Source: Sphingomonas sp. URHD0057
GTDB lineage: Bacteria > Pseudomonadota > Alphaproteobacteria > Sphingomonadales > Sphingomonadaceae
Direction: 5' to 3'
Length of the DNA: 64,000 bases
NCBI RefSeq assembly: GCF_000620665.1
Contig: NZ_JIAU01000006.1
Coordinates: 1 to 64,000 of the forward strand
The notes beneath the pieces were generated by a model. The model had not been told where the DNA came from and made no database searches. It saw nothing but the letters and a program-made list of their open reading frames with translations. The position numbers and the translations under genes were made by a program. This document shows, in pieces, positions 7,643-16,849 of this stretch (position 1 is its first letter; each line of letters opens with the position of its first letter).

Positions 7643-8961
7643 GCGACCAGCCTGACCTTCTTGCCATCGAACGCGCCGGAGCCCGAGCCTGCCGGGCAGG
7701 TGTTGCTGATGGCGCTGTTGCCGGAGAATTCCAGGATGAGCGCGACCATCTGCAGGCAGTTCGTATTCATTCCCGACGTGCCTTTGAAGGTTAGTTGCTG
7801 TTTGGGGACGTAAATGGCGCCCTGCAAAATGGAGCTGGCGTTACCGTTGATCAGGTTGCAGTTCCCCGAGCAGCTGGAAGCGTTTCGGTCCTGGTAGATC
7901 GCCAGGCCCTTATAGACGCCGGTATCGGGCGCGCTCAGGTCCAGCTTCCCCCCTTGCAGGCTGATATTGCCCGCTCCCGTTCCAGTGGCGCTCGTCAGGA
8001 CGAACGTGCACGAATGGCATGTCAGGCTGGCATTGTTGTTGGTCATGCTCATGCTGGTTCGATCGAGGACGTAAGTCCCGCTGGGCAGGATGATGTTGCC
8101 CTTGATATCGAACGAGCCCCCGCTCTCCTTGAGGCAGTAAGTGCCCCCGGCGGTGATCGGCGACCCCGCGGCGGTCAGGTCGACCGTGCCACCCGGCTTG
8201 TTGTTGTTGCCGGTGTCCCAGTCGGAAAACTTCTGACAGCCGCTTGGAGTCGGCGGGTTCACGCTCGCGAACGGGTCTTCGGCGGCGATCGTGAACGGTT
8301 GCAGCACGGTGCCCGCGCCCCAATTGTCGGTGGCATCGATACCGCCGACTGCTGCGATCGGGCTCGCCGTCACGGTCGACGAGCCGAAGGCCACGGCCGC
8401 ATCCATCGAAATCGAATTGGTGATCATCCCGCAGCCAAGATTGAGGTTGGTGCTGCCGCCCGCGCTGATGCCGGTCGTGCCGGTATTGATCAGGCTGATC
8501 GCGCAATATTTGCCCGAGGGTACGACCGTCGCGGTCGCGCTCGCGCTGATCACCGGCGCCGAGCTCATGAACATGCCGGAGAAGCTCAGTTGCTTCTGAA
8601 CGGACAGGTCGACCCTCACCGCATCGGGGTCCGCCGCGAAGGCGCCCGTCGGCGCCGGCATGGTGCAGGTCGGGGTGATGTTGACGTGAACATTTTTCTG
8701 CAGGTCGTAGGCGACCGGATTGGCGTAGGTCGCGCCGGCGATGTCGGAACAGGTGCCGACTGTCTTGCCCTGGACGATCGCATAGACGCCGGCCATCGCG
8801 GCCGAATCGGCGGCGCGCTGGATCTGGCGCTTCCACAGCGCCCACTGAATGGTATCGCTGGCGAGGCCGGCCGAACCGACGATGAGCGGAAGGGCCGCGC
8901 CGGCAAGAACCAGCGCATTGCCGCGCTTGTTGCGCCACAGCTTCTTCAGAAACCCGATCAT
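7639..8961 (-). CDS. TadG-like pilus assembly protein
   Basis: The 440-residue product opens MIGFLKKLWRNKRGNALVLAG with a basic leader, a single membrane helix and the segment KRQIQRAADSAAMAGVYAI, which is the N-terminal Tad domain (TadG-related, formerly DUF2134). The remaining 370 residues are Ser/Thr/Gly/Asn rich, contain several Cys, and resemble a repetitive beta-structure rather than a von Willebrand A domain. TadG proteins link the Tad machine to the envelope. It is the first gene of a coupled three-gene operon; no other tad secretion genes follow, so the remaining apparatus must be elsewhere (CpaF is at 59129). Confidence 0.82.
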   Translation of the reverse strand: MIGFLKKLWRNKRGNALVLAGAALPLIVGSAGLASDTIQWALWKRQIQRAADSAAMAGVYAIVQGKTVGTCSDIAGATYANPVAYDLQKNVHVNITPTCTMPAPTGAFAADPDAVRVDLSVQKQLSFSGMFMSSAPVISASATATVVPSGKYCAISLINTGTTGISAGGSTNLNLGCGMITNSISMDAAVAFGSSTVTASPIAAVGGIDATDNWGAGTVLQPFTIAAEDPFASVNPPTPSGCQKFSDWDTGNNNKPGGTVDLTAAGSPITAGGTYCLKESGGSFDIKGNIILPSGTYVLDRTSMSMTNNNASLTCHSCTFVLTSATGTGAGNISLQGGKLDLSAPDTGVYKGLAIYQDRNASSCSGNCNLINGNASSILQGAIYVPKQQLTFKGTSGMNTNCLQMVALILEFSGNSAISNTCPAGSGSGAFDGKKVRLVA

Positions 8962-9072
8962 CGGCCGACTGCCCGGTTGTTATTGCGCATGACGCCGATT
9001 TAGCCGGGTTACGGTGAGCGAACCGTTGAGGGCTGTGGTTAACCCGAATTAGTCATGTTTGGCGGGTTCGCC

Positions 9073-9100
9073 TTGAACCGGCGTGTCTTAGGCTTATAAT
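9073..9100 (+). promoter_or_regulatory. Sigma-70 type promoter upstream of the TelA-like gene
   Basis: TTGAAC at 9073-9078 and a perfect TATAAT at 9095-9100 with a 16-base spacer. It is unusually close to the housekeeping consensus for a genome of this GC content. The start codon at 9185 lies about 80 bases downstream, leaving a leader of roughly 75 bases. Confidence 0.7.
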
Positions 9101-9184
9101 ACAGCCGAGAAGTCCCTTGCGTGGCAAGCGGGAGCCGTTCACCGTCCCCGCGAGCCGTAACAGGGCGTTGAAAGGATGGGATTG

Positions 9185-10399
9185 ATGGCCACCGAACCCA
9201 CGGCGGAAGCCCAAGCAACGAAGACCGCGAGCAAGCTCAAGCTCGATCCGCCCGATGCCTTGCAGGCGGTGGCGCCGGCCGAAGCCGCCGGGCTGGTTCC
9301 GCTGAAGACCGAGGAGACGACTGAGCTCGACAAGCGCGTCTCCCAGTTCGTTGACGAGCTCGCCGCGCTGGACTCGAACAGCCCGGAGTTCGGCAAGAAG
9401 GTCGACCAGCTAACCGCGATGGGCCGTAAGGAGATCGCGGAAGCGGCCGGCGCCTCGAACCGTTTTCTCGACCGCCCGGTGAAGGCGATCGACAAGGACA
9501 CCGGCATTGGCGCCGACTTGACCGAGCTTCGCCGCACGGTCGAAGCGCTCGATCCCAAGGAAGCGACCAAGACGCGCAAGTTCCTCGGCATCATCCCGTT
9601 CGGGAACCGGATCGACCGCTATTTCGACAAATACCGCAGCTCGCAGACCCACATTTCGAAAATCCTCAGCAGCCTCGGCAACGGCAAGGACGAGCTGCTG
9701 ATGGACAATGCCGCGATCGACACCGAGCGCGCGAACCTGTGGAAGACGATGCACAAGCTCGAGCAGATGGTGCACATTTCGAAGAGCCTGGACCAGAAGC
9801 TCGAGGACAAGGCCAACGAGCTGGATGCGACCGATCCCGCCAAAGCCAAGGCGATCCGCGAAAGCGCGCTTTTCTATACGCGGCAGCGCACCACCGATTT
9901 GCTGACGCAAATGGCGGTGACGGTTCAGGGCTATCTCGCGCTCGACCTCGTCAAGAAGAACAATGTCGAGCTGGTGAAGGGCGTCGACCGGGCATCGACG
10001 ACCACCGTCTCGGCACTGCGCACGGCGGTCACCGTCGCCCAGGCGATGACCAACCAGAAGCTGGTCCTCGAGCAGATCAGCGCGCTCAACACGACGACGG
10101 CGGGGATGATCGATTCGACGGGCGAATTGCTGAAGACGCAGAGCGCCGCGATCCACGAGCAGGCGGCGTCATCGACCATCCCGCTGGAGGTGCTGCAGCG
10201 CGCGTTCCAGAATATTTACGACACGATGGACCAGATCGACCAGTTCAAGCTCCAGGCGCTCGGCAACATGAAGCAGACCGTCGACACCCTGGGCAAGGAA
10301 GTCGAGAAGTCGCGCGGCTATATCGCCCGCGCCGAAGGCGTGAACCAGGCCAAGCTGGAGAGCGGCCCCTCGCCGCTCACCCCCATTGAGAGCAAATGA
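9185..10399 (+). CDS. TelA-like toxic anion resistance family protein
   Basis: This 404-residue soluble, strongly helical protein matches the TelA/KlaA family (toxic anion resistance) by its layout: a short variable N-terminus, then LDKRVSQFVDELAALDSN, FLDRPVKAI, a central coiled region and FQNIYDTMDQIDQFKLQAL near the C-terminus. Family members have been linked to tellurite, colicin and antibiotic tolerance, but the biochemical role is unknown. The ATG at 9185 is chosen because AAAGGA is 8 bases upstream; an ATG at 9176 overlaps that site. The stop overlaps the following XpaC-like gene by four bases. Confidence 0.82.
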   Translation: MATEPTAEAQATKTASKLKLDPPDALQAVAPAEAAGLVPLKTEETTELDKRVSQFVDELAALDSNSPEFGKKVDQLTAMGRKEIAEAAGASNRFLDRPVKAIDKDTGIGADLTELRRTVEALDPKEATKTRKFLGIIPFGNRIDRYFDKYRSSQTHISKILSSLGNGKDELLMDNAAIDTERANLWKTMHKLEQMVHISKSLDQKLEDKANELDATDPAKAKAIRESALFYTRQRTTDLLTQMAVTVQGYLALDLVKKNNVELVKGVDRASTTTVSALRTAVTVAQAMTNQKLVLEQISALNTTTAGMIDSTGELLKTQSAAIHEQAASSTIPLEVLQRAFQNIYDTMDQIDQFKLQALGNMKQTVDTLGKEVEKSRGYIARAEGVNQAKLESGPSPLTPIESK

Positions 10400-11148
10400 C
10401 CGAAGTCACGGAGAAGGTTGAACGCGCGATTGCCCGTTTCGAGCGGGTCACCAGCCAGCTCGACCAGCGCAAGGGCCCTGTCCGCGACGCTGCGCGGCGC
10501 GAACGCCAGCGCCTGAACTCCGACCTCAAGGGACGCGCGGCACGCGTCGGGCTCGCGATCGGGATCGTCAGCCTGGCGGCGATCGTCATCGGGCTGATCA
10601 TTCCGATCGGCATGTTCGGCTTTCTCGCCGCGGTCGGGCTGGCGATCGGCATCGCCGCGCTGCTCGCCTTCGCGCCCTCGCCCGATCGCAGCATTGCCGC
10701 CCCGTCCCCCGACCTGCCCAACGGCACGATGGTGCAGCGCTTCGATTCCTACCTTTACCGCACGCGCGCGGGGCTTCCCCCGCCGGCGCAGGGGGAGGTG
10801 GATGCGATCAGCGCCGCTTTGCCCTCGCTCAAGCAGACGCTGGAGCGAGTCGAGGAGCTCGATCCCAACGCCCAGGATGCGCGGCGCCTGATGTCGATCC
10901 ACCTGCCCGGGCTGATCGACCGCTATGCCCACGTGCCAACCGCGTTCCGCGGCGAACAGGATGGCGAGGGGAAGACCGCGGACGAGCGCCTGGTCGAAGC
11001 GCTCGCGGCGGGCCGATCGGCGCTGCACGAAATCTCGGAGAGGCTGGCGCGGGCCGACATGGCGGCGTTCGAGACTCAGGGACGCTTCATCCAGTCGCGC
11101 TACGCCGATGACGGACCCGAGGCAGTCGACCCCGCCGAGACTCACTGA
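10396..11148 (+). CDS. XpaC-like membrane protein partnered with TelA
   Basis: A 250-residue protein with a charged N-terminal helix, two closely spaced hydrophobic segments at roughly residues 50-70 and 74-94, and a cytoplasmic helical C-terminal domain. It begins at an ATG that overlaps the stop of the TelA-like gene (ATGA), so the two are coupled. In Bacillus and other bacteria telA homologues sit next to xpaC (5-bromo-4-chloroindolyl phosphate hydrolysis family), and the size, topology and position here fit that pairing. Sequence similarity itself is only suggestive, so the family call is partly from context. Confidence 0.55.
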   Translation: MTEVTEKVERAIARFERVTSQLDQRKGPVRDAARRERQRLNSDLKGRAARVGLAIGIVSLAAIVIGLIIPIGMFGFLAAVGLAIGIAALLAFAPSPDRSIAAPSPDLPNGTMVQRFDSYLYRTRAGLPPPAQGEVDAISAALPSLKQTLERVEELDPNAQDARRLMSIHLPGLIDRYAHVPTAFRGEQDGEGKTADERLVEALAAGRSALHEISERLARADMAAFETQGRFIQSRYADDGPEAVDPAETH

Positions 11149-12345
11149 TCAGCCGACGACGCCCGCCGACTTGAGGCGGGCGACTTCCGCCGAATCGAGA
11201 CCCAGGCCCGACAAGACTTCGTCCGTGTGCTCGCCGAGCGCCGGCGGCGGCAGTTCGGAGTCTGTACGCTGACCATCCAGACGGAGCGGCGAGCCGACCA
11301 CCGGCACCCCTGCGATCGTGCGCACCATCCCGCGATGCTGGGCCTGGACGTCGGATAGCGCCTGGCTGATCGTGTTGATCGGCCCGGCGGGAATCCCCGC
11401 ATTCTCTAGCTGATCGAGCCATTCGGCCGCGGGCCGCTGGCGAATCACGTCGCTGACCAGCCGCACCATTGCTTCGCGGTTGGCGACGCGCAAACCATTG
11501 TCACGGAAGCGTTCGTCCGCCGTCCATTCGGGATGGCCGCAAATGTCGGCGAGGCGGGCGAACTGGCGGTCGTTGCCGACGGCGATGATGATCGGCTGAT
11601 CCGCCGCATCGAACGGCTGGTACGGCACGATGTTGGGGTGGGTATTGCCCTGCCGAGGCGGGTCCCGGCCCGAGACGAGCGCATTCGACGCCTGGTTGGC
11701 GAGCATCGCCAGCTGGGTGTCGAACAGCGCCATGTCGATGTGGGCGCCCTCGTCGGTCTTCTCGCGGGCGTAGAGGGCGGAGAGAATGGCGATCGTCGTA
11801 TAGAGTCCCGTGAACAGATCGACGACCGCGACGCCGACGCGCATCGGCCCGCCGCCGGGCTCGCCGTCCGGCAGGCCGGTGACGCTCATCATCCCGCCCA
11901 TGCCCTGGATGATGAAGTCGTAACCCGCCCGGTCGGCGTAGGGCCCGTCCTGACCGAAGCCCGTGATCGAGGCGTAGACCAGCCGCGGGTTGGCGGCGCG
12001 CAGCGAGCCTGCGTCGAGGCCGAACTTCGCGAGTCCCCCGACCTTGAAATTCTCGACGACGACATCGGCCTGCTGCGCCAGCTTGCGGACCAGCGCGGCG
12101 CCTTCGGGTTGCGCGAAATCGATCGCGGCGGACTTCTTGCCGCGATTGCAGCTGAGGAAATAAGCGGCGACTCGCTGCTCGCCTTCGCCGTGCCACGGCG
12201 GGCCCCAGTGCCGGGTGTCGTCGCCGGCGCCGGGCCGCTCGATCTTGATGACCTCCGCGCCAAGATCGGCGAGCAGTTGCGTGCACCACGGCCCGGCGAG
12301 CACGCGGGAGAGATCGAGGACCTTGATGCCCTCGAGCGGCTTCAA
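11149..12345 (-). CDS. CaiB/BaiF family (family III) CoA-transferase
   Basis: The 398-residue enzyme starts MKPLEGIKVLDLSRVLAGPW, the classic opening of family III CoA-transferases, followed by LLADLGAEVIKIERP. The catalytic aspartate is in DMALFDTQLAML near residue 178. The family moves CoA between carboxylic acids by a ternary mechanism; the acid is unknown here. It overlaps the upstream phytoene-dehydrogenase-like gene by four bases, so the two are made together. It converges with the XpaC-like gene with its stop directly abutting. Confidence 0.85.
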   Translation of the reverse strand: MKPLEGIKVLDLSRVLAGPWCTQLLADLGAEVIKIERPGAGDDTRHWGPPWHGEGEQRVAAYFLSCNRGKKSAAIDFAQPEGAALVRKLAQQADVVVENFKVGGLAKFGLDAGSLRAANPRLVYASITGFGQDGPYADRAGYDFIIQGMGGMMSVTGLPDGEPGGGPMRVGVAVVDLFTGLYTTIAILSALYAREKTDEGAHIDMALFDTQLAMLANQASNALVSGRDPPRQGNTHPNIVPYQPFDAADQPIIIAVGNDRQFARLADICGHPEWTADERFRDNGLRVANREAMVRLVSDVIRQRPAAEWLDQLENAGIPAGPINTISQALSDVQAQHRGMVRTIAGVPVVGSPLRLDGQRTDSELPPPALGEHTDEVLSGLGLDSAEVARLKSAGVVG

Positions 12346-13937
12346 TGCCCGCGGGTCCAGAAGCGCCGGTCGCCGAGGATCGCCTGCGCGGCGTTATGGC
12401 CCGGCGCTCCGGTGACCCCGCCGCCCGGATGGGCGCCTGAGCCGCACAGGTACAGCCCCTTGAGCGGCATTCGGTAATCGGCGGCGCCGATCATCGGCCG
12501 CGCACTGAACAGTTGGTCGAGGCCCATCTTGCCGTGGAAGATATCGCCGCCGATGAGGCCGAAGCGGCGTTCGAGATCGAGCGGGGAATGGATCTGTCGT
12601 CCGATCACGGATTTGGCGAAGCCCGGCGCATGCGCATCCACCGTCGCGACGATCTGATCCGCGGCCTTCTCCCGCTCATCATCCCAGCTTCGTCCGGACC
12701 CGAGGTCGTAGCGGAAATGCTGACAGAACAGGCTCGCGACATGCTTGCCCTTGGGCGCGAGGCCCGGATCGAGCGTCGAGGGAATCAGCATTTCGATGAT
12801 CGGCTGCCTGGCCCATCCGGTGTTGGCGGCATCGAGCCAGGCGCGGTGCATGTAGCCGAGGCTCGGCGCCATGATGATGCCGGCCGTCAGGTGATTGCCC
12901 TTCTTCGGCAGCACCGTGAACTTCGGCAGCTCCGACAGTGCGACGTTCATCCGGAAGGTCGCGCTCTCGCATTTCCAGCCGTGCATCCGGCTGGCGACGT
13001 CGTCGTCCACGGCGCCTTTAGGCACGAGGCGGTCGAACAGCAGCTTGGGGTTCACGCCGGCGACGACGCTGTCCGCCCGCCAAGCCTTCCCATCGGCGAC
13101 GACACCCACCGCACGCTTGTCGGCGACGATAAGCTCCTCGACCGGCGAGTTGAGGACGATGTCGACCCCCGCCTCGCGGCACGCCCGCGCCATCGCCTGG
13201 GTAATCGACCCCATTCCGCCGATGGCGTGGCCCCATGCCCCGGGCACCCCCGCGGCCTCGCCGAACAGATGGTGGAGGAGGACGTAGGCGGTGCCCGGCG
13301 TTTCCGGCGATGCGAAATTGCCGACCACGCCATCGAAGCCGAACAAAGCCTTGGTGAGCTCGCCCTGGAAGTGCCGTTCGAGGATCTCGGACGCGCTGCG
13401 CACCGCGAAATCGTGGACGATGCGGGTCTCGGCGAGCGACAGCCCGGCCATGTCCTTCCCCAGCGTGAGCAACTTAGGCAGCGCGCTGACCTTCCGCCCG
13501 ACGTTGGGCGGCGCGCGCAGCAGCCATTTCTTGAGCAGTCGGACGACCGTCTCGAGCTCGGCGACGTAGCGGTCGTAAGCCTCGGCGTCGGTTTTGACAT
13601 GGCGCGCAATCTCCTTGCGCGTCAGGCCGCCACGGCCGGACAGCAGATAGTCGCCGTCGCCGGGCAGGAAATTGTCGGTCTTGCGCAAAACGACCTTGAG
13701 GCCGTGCCGCTCGAGCTGGAGGTCGCGGATGACCTTGGGGTTGAGCAGGCTCACGGTGTAGCTCGCCGCCGAGTTCCGGAAGCCAGGCAGGAACTCGTCG
13801 GTCACCGCCGCGCCGCCGACCGTGCCCGCAGCCTCGAGGATTGCGACCTTGAGGCCCTTTTTCGCCAGGTAATAAGCGCAAGTCAGGCCGTTGTGACCGG
13901 CGCCGATGATGATCGCGTCGTGCAAATTTTCCCCCAA
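12342..13937 (-). CDS. FAD-dependent oxidoreductase, phytoene dehydrogenase-like
   Basis: The 531-residue protein has the N-terminal dinucleotide-binding motif AIIIGAGHNGLTCAYYLA and a C-terminal GLYLCGSGAHPGGGVTGAPG, a layout of CrtI/COG1233 amine-oxidase-fold enzymes. It is not in a carotenoid cluster, and proteins of this subgroup (related to animal PYROXD2) are of unknown substrate. The start used is a TTG at 13937; a TTG at 13925 with GGGGGAAA just upstream is an equally reasonable start. It lies 10 bases after gor and is coupled to the CoA-transferase gene by a four-base overlap. Confidence 0.8.
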   Translation of the reverse strand: MGENLHDAIIIGAGHNGLTCAYYLAKKGLKVAILEAAGTVGGAAVTDEFLPGFRNSAASYTVSLLNPKVIRDLQLERHGLKVVLRKTDNFLPGDGDYLLSGRGGLTRKEIARHVKTDAEAYDRYVAELETVVRLLKKWLLRAPPNVGRKVSALPKLLTLGKDMAGLSLAETRIVHDFAVRSASEILERHFQGELTKALFGFDGVVGNFASPETPGTAYVLLHHLFGEAAGVPGAWGHAIGGMGSITQAMARACREAGVDIVLNSPVEELIVADKRAVGVVADGKAWRADSVVAGVNPKLLFDRLVPKGAVDDDVASRMHGWKCESATFRMNVALSELPKFTVLPKKGNHLTAGIIMAPSLGYMHRAWLDAANTGWARQPIIEMLIPSTLDPGLAPKGKHVASLFCQHFRYDLGSGRSWDDEREKAADQIVATVDAHAPGFAKSVIGRQIHSPLDLERRFGLIGGDIFHGKMGLDQLFSARPMIGAADYRMPLKGLYLCGSGAHPGGGVTGAPGHNAAQAILGDRRFWTRGH

Positions 13938-13947
13938 AACTTCCGAA

Positions 13948-15288
13948 TTAGCGCATCAGGACCAGCTCTTCGGCCATGGTCGGGTGAAGCGCAACCGTGG
14001 CGTCGAAATCCGCCTTCTTGAGCTTGGCCTTCACCGCAATCGCCGCTGCCTGAAGGATTTCCGGGGCATCGGGGCCGATCATGTGCAACCCGACGATCTC
14101 CTCCGTCGCGCCGTCGACCACAAGCTTGTAGAGCGAGCGCTCGTTGCGGCCCGCAAGCACATTCTTCATCGCCCGAAAGTCGGAGGTGTAGACCTTGACC
14201 GATCCCAAGCGGTTGCGCGCCTCGCCTTCGGTCAGGCCAACGCTGGCGAGCGGCGGATGGCTGAACACCGCCGATGGGACGCATTGGTAATCGACCTGCC
14301 ATGGCTTGTTGCCGAAAAAGGTGTCGGCGAATGCCTGGCCTTCGCGGATCGCGACGGGGGTCAGCTGGATGCGGTCCGTCACGTCGCCGACGGCGAAGAT
14401 CGAGGACGCCGACGAGCGATTGTCGGCATCGACCTTGATCTGGCACGTCTCGCCCAGCTCGACGCCGGCGGCTTCGAGCCCCAGGTCCTCGATGTTGGGG
14501 CGGCGACCGGTCGCAAACAGCACGGCGTCGGCCTCGATATCGTCACAGCCGGTCATCGCGACATGGAGGCGGCCGTCATCCCGCCGCTCGATCCGGTCGA
14601 GCGTCGCGTTGAACTTGAAGTCGATCCCCTTGCGCAGCGAAATCTGGACCAGCCGGTCGACCAGCTGCTGGTCGTATTGGCGCAGGATCACGTCGGTGCG
14701 GTTGACCAGAACAACCTGGCTCCCGAACTCCTGGAAGATCCCGGCGAACTCGCAGGCGATGTAACCGCCGCCGACGATCACGATCCGTTTGGGCAGTTCC
14801 TCGAGGTGGAACACCTCGTTCGAGCTGATCGCGTGCTCGATGCCCTCGATTTGCGGCATCTGCGGCCGGGCGCCGGTGGCGATCAGGATCTTGTCCGCGC
14901 TCACTTCGCGGCCACCCGCCAGATTCAGCGAATTTGGTCCGGTCAGAACCGCGCGCTCGTGGAAGATCGTCACGTCGTGGCTGGTCAGAGTCTCGGTGTA
15001 AGCGCCCTCGATCCGCCCGACCTCGGCGAGCACATTGTCGCGCAGCACCGCCCAGTCGAAGCGCTTTTGCGGAATGTCCCAGCCGAACATCGCGGCATCA
15101 TCGAGGTCCTCGGCGAAATGCGCGCCATAGACGAGCAGCTTCTTCGGGACGCAGCCGCGGATGACGCAGGTGCCGCCGACCTTGTATTCCTCGGCGATGC
15201 CAACGCGCGCGCCATAGGCTGCAGCGACCCGGGCAGCACGGACGCCGCCCGAGCCGGCACCAATCACGAAGAGGTCGAAGTCGGCCAT
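13948..15288 (-). CDS. gor: Glutathione-disulfide reductase
   Basis: A 446-residue class I flavoprotein disulfide reductase. It begins with the FAD motif LFVIGAGSGGVRAARVAA, has the redox pair in GGTCVIRGCVPKKL near residues 42-47, the NAD(P)-binding motif IVVGGGYIACEFAG, and ends with the active-site HPT motif (ALHPTMAEE). It uses NADPH to reduce oxidised glutathione in the cytoplasm. The C-terminus is a few residues shorter than E. coli Gor. The start overlaps the pgi stop by one base, so the gene is coupled to pgi upstream. Confidence 0.92.
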   Translation of the reverse strand: MADFDLFVIGAGSGGVRAARVAAAYGARVGIAEEYKVGGTCVIRGCVPKKLLVYGAHFAEDLDDAAMFGWDIPQKRFDWAVLRDNVLAEVGRIEGAYTETLTSHDVTIFHERAVLTGPNSLNLAGGREVSADKILIATGARPQMPQIEGIEHAISSNEVFHLEELPKRIVIVGGGYIACEFAGIFQEFGSQVVLVNRTDVILRQYDQQLVDRLVQISLRKGIDFKFNATLDRIERRDDGRLHVAMTGCDDIEADAVLFATGRRPNIEDLGLEAAGVELGETCQIKVDADNRSSASSIFAVGDVTDRIQLTPVAIREGQAFADTFFGNKPWQVDYQCVPSAVFSHPPLASVGLTEGEARNRLGSVKVYTSDFRAMKNVLAGRNERSLYKLVVDGATEEIVGLHMIGPDAPEILQAAAIAVKAKLKKADFDATVALHPTMAEELVLMR

Positions 15289-16769
15289 CAGAGCCCCGCC
15301 CTCTCCATCAGCGCCCGCGTCGAGGCATCGAGATCGTCGTCGCCCTTCCCTTCCGCGAGCGCGCGCGCGATGTCCTTGCCGAGCTCGACTCCGAACTGGT
15401 CGAACGGATTGATGCCGAGCAGCACGGCATTGGCGAAGGTGCGCTGCTCGTAGAATGAAATCAGCGCGCCCAGCGTGCGCGGGTCGAGCCGATCGAGGAG
15501 GATGGTCGCACTCGGGCGGTTGCCGGGATACGCGCGCTGAGGATCATCGCTTGCCCGGCCGGCCATGAGCGCGGCGCCCTGGGCGAAAGCGTTGAGAAGG
15601 AGCAGGCGGTGGCGCTCCGGATCCTGCTGGTCCTCACTCTCACGGACGGCAACGAACTCGACCGCCACCTGCACCGTGCCCTGGTGCAGAAGCTGGAACA
15701 CCGCATGCTGCGCATCGGTGCCGACTCCGCCCCAGGTGACCGGCGCCGTGGCCTCCGCCACCGGCTTGCCAGCGCTGGTCACCGACTTGCCGTTCGATTC
15801 CATTTCGAGTTGCTGCAGATAGGGCGGCAGCAGCCGCAACCGTTCGTCATAGGCAAAGACGGCGCGCGTCTGGAACCCGCGCTCGACGTACAGGCGGTCG
15901 GCGAAGGCGGCGATCAGGGGCACGTTCTCCGCTGTATCCGCGAAGCGGAAATGGCGGTCCATCTCGGCCGCGCCCTCGAGCAGCTCCTCGAACGCCTCCC
16001 AGCCGAGCGCGAGGGCGGCACTCACTCCGACCGCGCTCCACAGCGAATAGCGCCCACCGACGCCCTCGCCGAACGGGAGGATGCGGGTTTCGTCGATGCC
16101 GGCGTCGAGCGCCTTATCGGGCTTGGCGGTGACCGCGATCAGGCGGCCTTCGGGGTCGGCAATCCCCGCTCCGCGCAGCCAGTCGAGCGCCGCGTCCATG
16201 TTGGCCAGGGTTTCGAGGGTCGTGAACGATTTCGACGCGACGACGACGAGCGTGGTCGCCGGGTCGAGGTCCTTGACCGCATCGTCGACCGCCGCCCCGT
16301 CGATATTGGCGAGGAAACGCACGTCGAGCTTTGCCGAGCGCCGTTCGAGGGCGTCGACGAGCAAGGCCGGGCCAAGCACCGACCCGCCGATGCCGATGTG
16401 CAAGACCCCCGTAACCGCCCCGAACGCGCCGGCCTCGATGGCGTCGACCAGGGCCCGCATCCGCTGCCGGTATTCGGCCGCGATGGCGACCTCGTCCGGC
16501 GACCCATTGCCGCGCTCCGCGACATGCGTCGCCGGGCGGCCCTCGCTCGGGTTGGCGATGCCGCCGCCGAACAGCGCATCGCGCGCTGCGGCAAATCCCG
16601 CCTTGTCGGCGCGCGCCGCGAACTCCGCCACGACGGCTTGGTCGAGGTTCGTCTTCGACCAGTCGAAATAGATTCCGGCGACGTCGAACGTCAGCCGCGA
16701 CAAGCGGTCGGGCTCCGATTCGAACAGCTCGCCCAGCCGCTGAAGCTCATCCGTTCGCCGTTCCGCCAT
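15288..16769 (-). CDS. pgi: Glucose-6-phosphate isomerase
   Basis: The 493-residue protein has the SIS-type fold and the recognisable segments IGIGGSVLGP (substrate loop), VVASKSFTTLETLAN, VGGRYSLWSAVGV and NPFDQFGVELGK. It interconverts glucose-6-phosphate and fructose-6-phosphate. It is about 50 residues shorter than E. coli Pgi, which is usual in alphaproteobacteria. The ATG at 16769 (MAERRTDEL) is preferred; a longer frame upstream would run into the lepB region. It heads a probable pgi-gor-oxidoreductase-CoA-transferase operon, which links sugar phosphate flow with glutathione reduction only by position. Confidence 0.92.
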   Translation of the reverse strand: MAERRTDELQRLGELFESEPDRLSRLTFDVAGIYFDWSKTNLDQAVVAEFAARADKAGFAAARDALFGGGIANPSEGRPATHVAERGNGSPDEVAIAAEYRQRMRALVDAIEAGAFGAVTGVLHIGIGGSVLGPALLVDALERRSAKLDVRFLANIDGAAVDDAVKDLDPATTLVVVASKSFTTLETLANMDAALDWLRGAGIADPEGRLIAVTAKPDKALDAGIDETRILPFGEGVGGRYSLWSAVGVSAALALGWEAFEELLEGAAEMDRHFRFADTAENVPLIAAFADRLYVERGFQTRAVFAYDERLRLLPPYLQQLEMESNGKSVTSAGKPVAEATAPVTWGGVGTDAQHAVFQLLHQGTVQVAVEFVAVRESEDQQDPERHRLLLLNAFAQGAALMAGRASDDPQRAYPGNRPSATILLDRLDPRTLGALISFYEQRTFANAVLLGINPFDQFGVELGKDIARALAEGKGDDDLDASTRALMERAGL

Positions 16770-16849
16770 GGCCGGCCTCATAGTCGGCGGCGGGCCAAAT
16801 GCCACCCCGGCTTGACCTTCATGGCCGGGGCGGAAACAAGCGGCCCGGC

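Noticed and set aside
12513-14021. 502-codon open frame opposite the phytoene-dehydrogenase-like gene
   Set aside because: Shadow of a gene with clear FAD-binding motifs; no family features of its own.
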